From Planctomycetota bacterium (GTDB lineage: Bacteria; Planctomycetota; Phycisphaerae; UBA1845; PWPN01), in assembly GCA_029550525.1 (NCBI GenBank), contig JAKPHF010000049.1, forward strand, positions 124,001 to 188,000: a DNA stretch of 64,000 nt, given 5' to 3'. Positions 63,324-64,000 of the stretch are shown here, one piece after another (the stretch's first letter is position 1; each line of letters starts with the position of its first letter). The position numbers and the translations under genes were made by a program. The notes beneath the pieces are model-generated. The model was not told where the DNA came from and did no database searches. It was given only the letters and a program-made list of their open reading frames with translations.

Positions 63324-64000
63324 ATGCAGACACAGTCGCAGGAGGCGATGTCTCGCCGTGATCTGGTAGCGGGCTTGGGTGTGGGAGGCCTGGTGTCGAT
63401 GGGCATGACCCGTGCGGCCTCTCGCGACGCGGGAACGACGGAGGCGTACCTCGCCGACACGGACCGACATACGGATGCGGGAGCGGCCGAGATGGCCGCC
63501 GGCGCGAAGGCAGGCGAGGAACCACTGGTCATTAGCGGCGTCATGCCTCGCCTGGGCGTGAGCGCGACGTTGAGCGGTCCGCGCAGCGAAGCGGGTATCG
63601 GCGCCCTCATGCCCTGGGGCGATCGTTTGTGGTTCGTCACCTACACGGCTCACACCGACACCACGGGCGGCGGCACGGGTTTGTATTACGTGGACGCGTC
63701 GATGCGGCTGCACAAGCATCCCGCGTCGGTGGTCGGCACGTACGCCAATCGTTTCGTCCACGTCCCGAGCGAGCAACTGTTCATCGGCCCGCACGTCATC
63801 GACGTGCACAACAAGGTGCGCACCATCGAGCCGCTGGCCGGCTATCGGCTCACCGCGACGATGGCCCATCTGCACGACCCGGCCAACAAGGTCTACGTGC
63901 TGGGCATGGAGTCCGAGCTGTGGGAAGTGGATGTTCGCACGCTGGACGTCAAGCTCCTGTTCACGCTCAATTTCGATCTGAAGCTGCCCGCGGGCTACAA
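63324..64000 (+). CDS. Tat-exported protein of unknown function, 5' part only
   Basis: An open frame of 225 codons that runs off the window end. It starts with a twin-arginine signal (MSRRDLVAGLGVGG following an eight-residue lead) and an Ala-rich region. The mature part reads as repeated beta-strand blades, e.g. IGALMPWGDRLWFVTYTAHT, GTGLYYVDASMRLHKHP and NKVYVLGMESELWEVDVRT, so a beta-propeller is likely. ATG 63324 has GAGGTGAT five bases upstream; a second ATG at 63348 is directly after GGAGG. No enzyme motif was recognised in the visible part. Confidence 0.8.
   Translation, partial: MQTQSQEAMSRRDLVAGLGVGGLVSMGMTRAASRDAGTTEAYLADTDRHTDAGAAEMAAGAKAGEEPLVISGVMPRLGVSATLSGPRSEAGIGALMPWGDRLWFVTYTAHTDTTGGGTGLYYVDASMRLHKHPASVVGTYANRFVHVPSEQLFIGPHVIDVHNKVRTIEPLAGYRLTATMAHLHDPANKVYVLGMESELWEVDVRTLDVKLLFTLNFDLKLPAGY

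Noticed and set aside
63282-63875. Minus-strand frames at the window end
   Set aside because: They oppose the Tat-signal gene starting at 63324, which has a ribosome site, an export signal and regular strand patterns and continues off the window.

Overview
The window is a GC-rich bacterial chromosome segment that fits a planctomycete, probably of the Phycisphaerae type. The pointers are a DUF1080 sugar-hydrolase-fold lipoprotein, a very long GreA of the sort known from the PVC superphylum, many PAS-rich hybrid kinases, several Tat-exported proteins, and many short intergenic repeat families. This assignment is inference; no rRNA or tRNA gene was recognised.

Layout. 0-6.4 kb: the 3' end of an F1 ATP synthase operon (atpA end, atpG, atpD, atpC) with two guest genes inside it, a polytopic membrane protein and a lipoprotein SGNH hydrolase; a hairpin terminator follows. 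6.5-9.4 kb: small lipoprotein, galactonate-dehydratase-like enzyme, Tat-exported aldo/keto reductase with Fe-S motifs. 9.6-16.6 kb (minus strand): parvulin-like lipoprotein behind mfd, a DUF1080 lipoprotein, a second aldo/keto reductase, a SET-domain protein. 16.8-20.4 kb: PAS hybrid kinase and asnA. 20.5-25.9 kb (minus): a translesion-synthesis cassette of UmuD-like protease, Y-family polymerase and DnaE2-type polymerase behind a strong sigma70-like promoter, with a repeat element in every gap. 26-37.7 kb: MFS transporter, FixJ-type regulator, secreted esterase, glycosyltransferase-like membrane protein, PIG-L deacetylase, metallophosphoesterase, ABC ATPase with FtsX-type permease, and an alpha/beta hydrolase. 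37.8-43.1 kb: CheR methyltransferase followed by a giant hybrid kinase broken by a one-base frameshift. 43.3-51 kb: small lipoprotein, CBM9-like secreted protein, 736-residue GreA fusion, Tat-exported barrel protein. 51-54.1 kb: an exported chimera with a cyclophilin fold at one end and an FKBP at the other. 54.3-64 kb: folK, CPBP protease, a hybrid kinase whose N terminus carries all seven residues of plant-type ethylene receptors, a half-length EPSP-synthase-like protein, an MBOAT acyltransferase, NAD-type isocitrate dehydrogenase, hemC, and a Tat-signal protein running off the end.

How it fits together. Housekeeping genes (atp, mfd, asnA, folK, idh, hemC) are mixed with lineage-specific exported proteins and dense signalling: three hybrid kinases, one FixJ-like regulator and one CheR. 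The most interesting items are the putative ethylene-sensing kinase, the UmuD/DinB/DnaE2 cassette and its repeats, the cyclophilin/FG-GAP/FKBP chimera, and the interrupted ATP synthase operon. Intergenic repeats are unusually rich: seven copies of a composite element built from 7-bp AGCTnnn units, and several perfect hairpins with five-base loops, mostly just 3' of genes.
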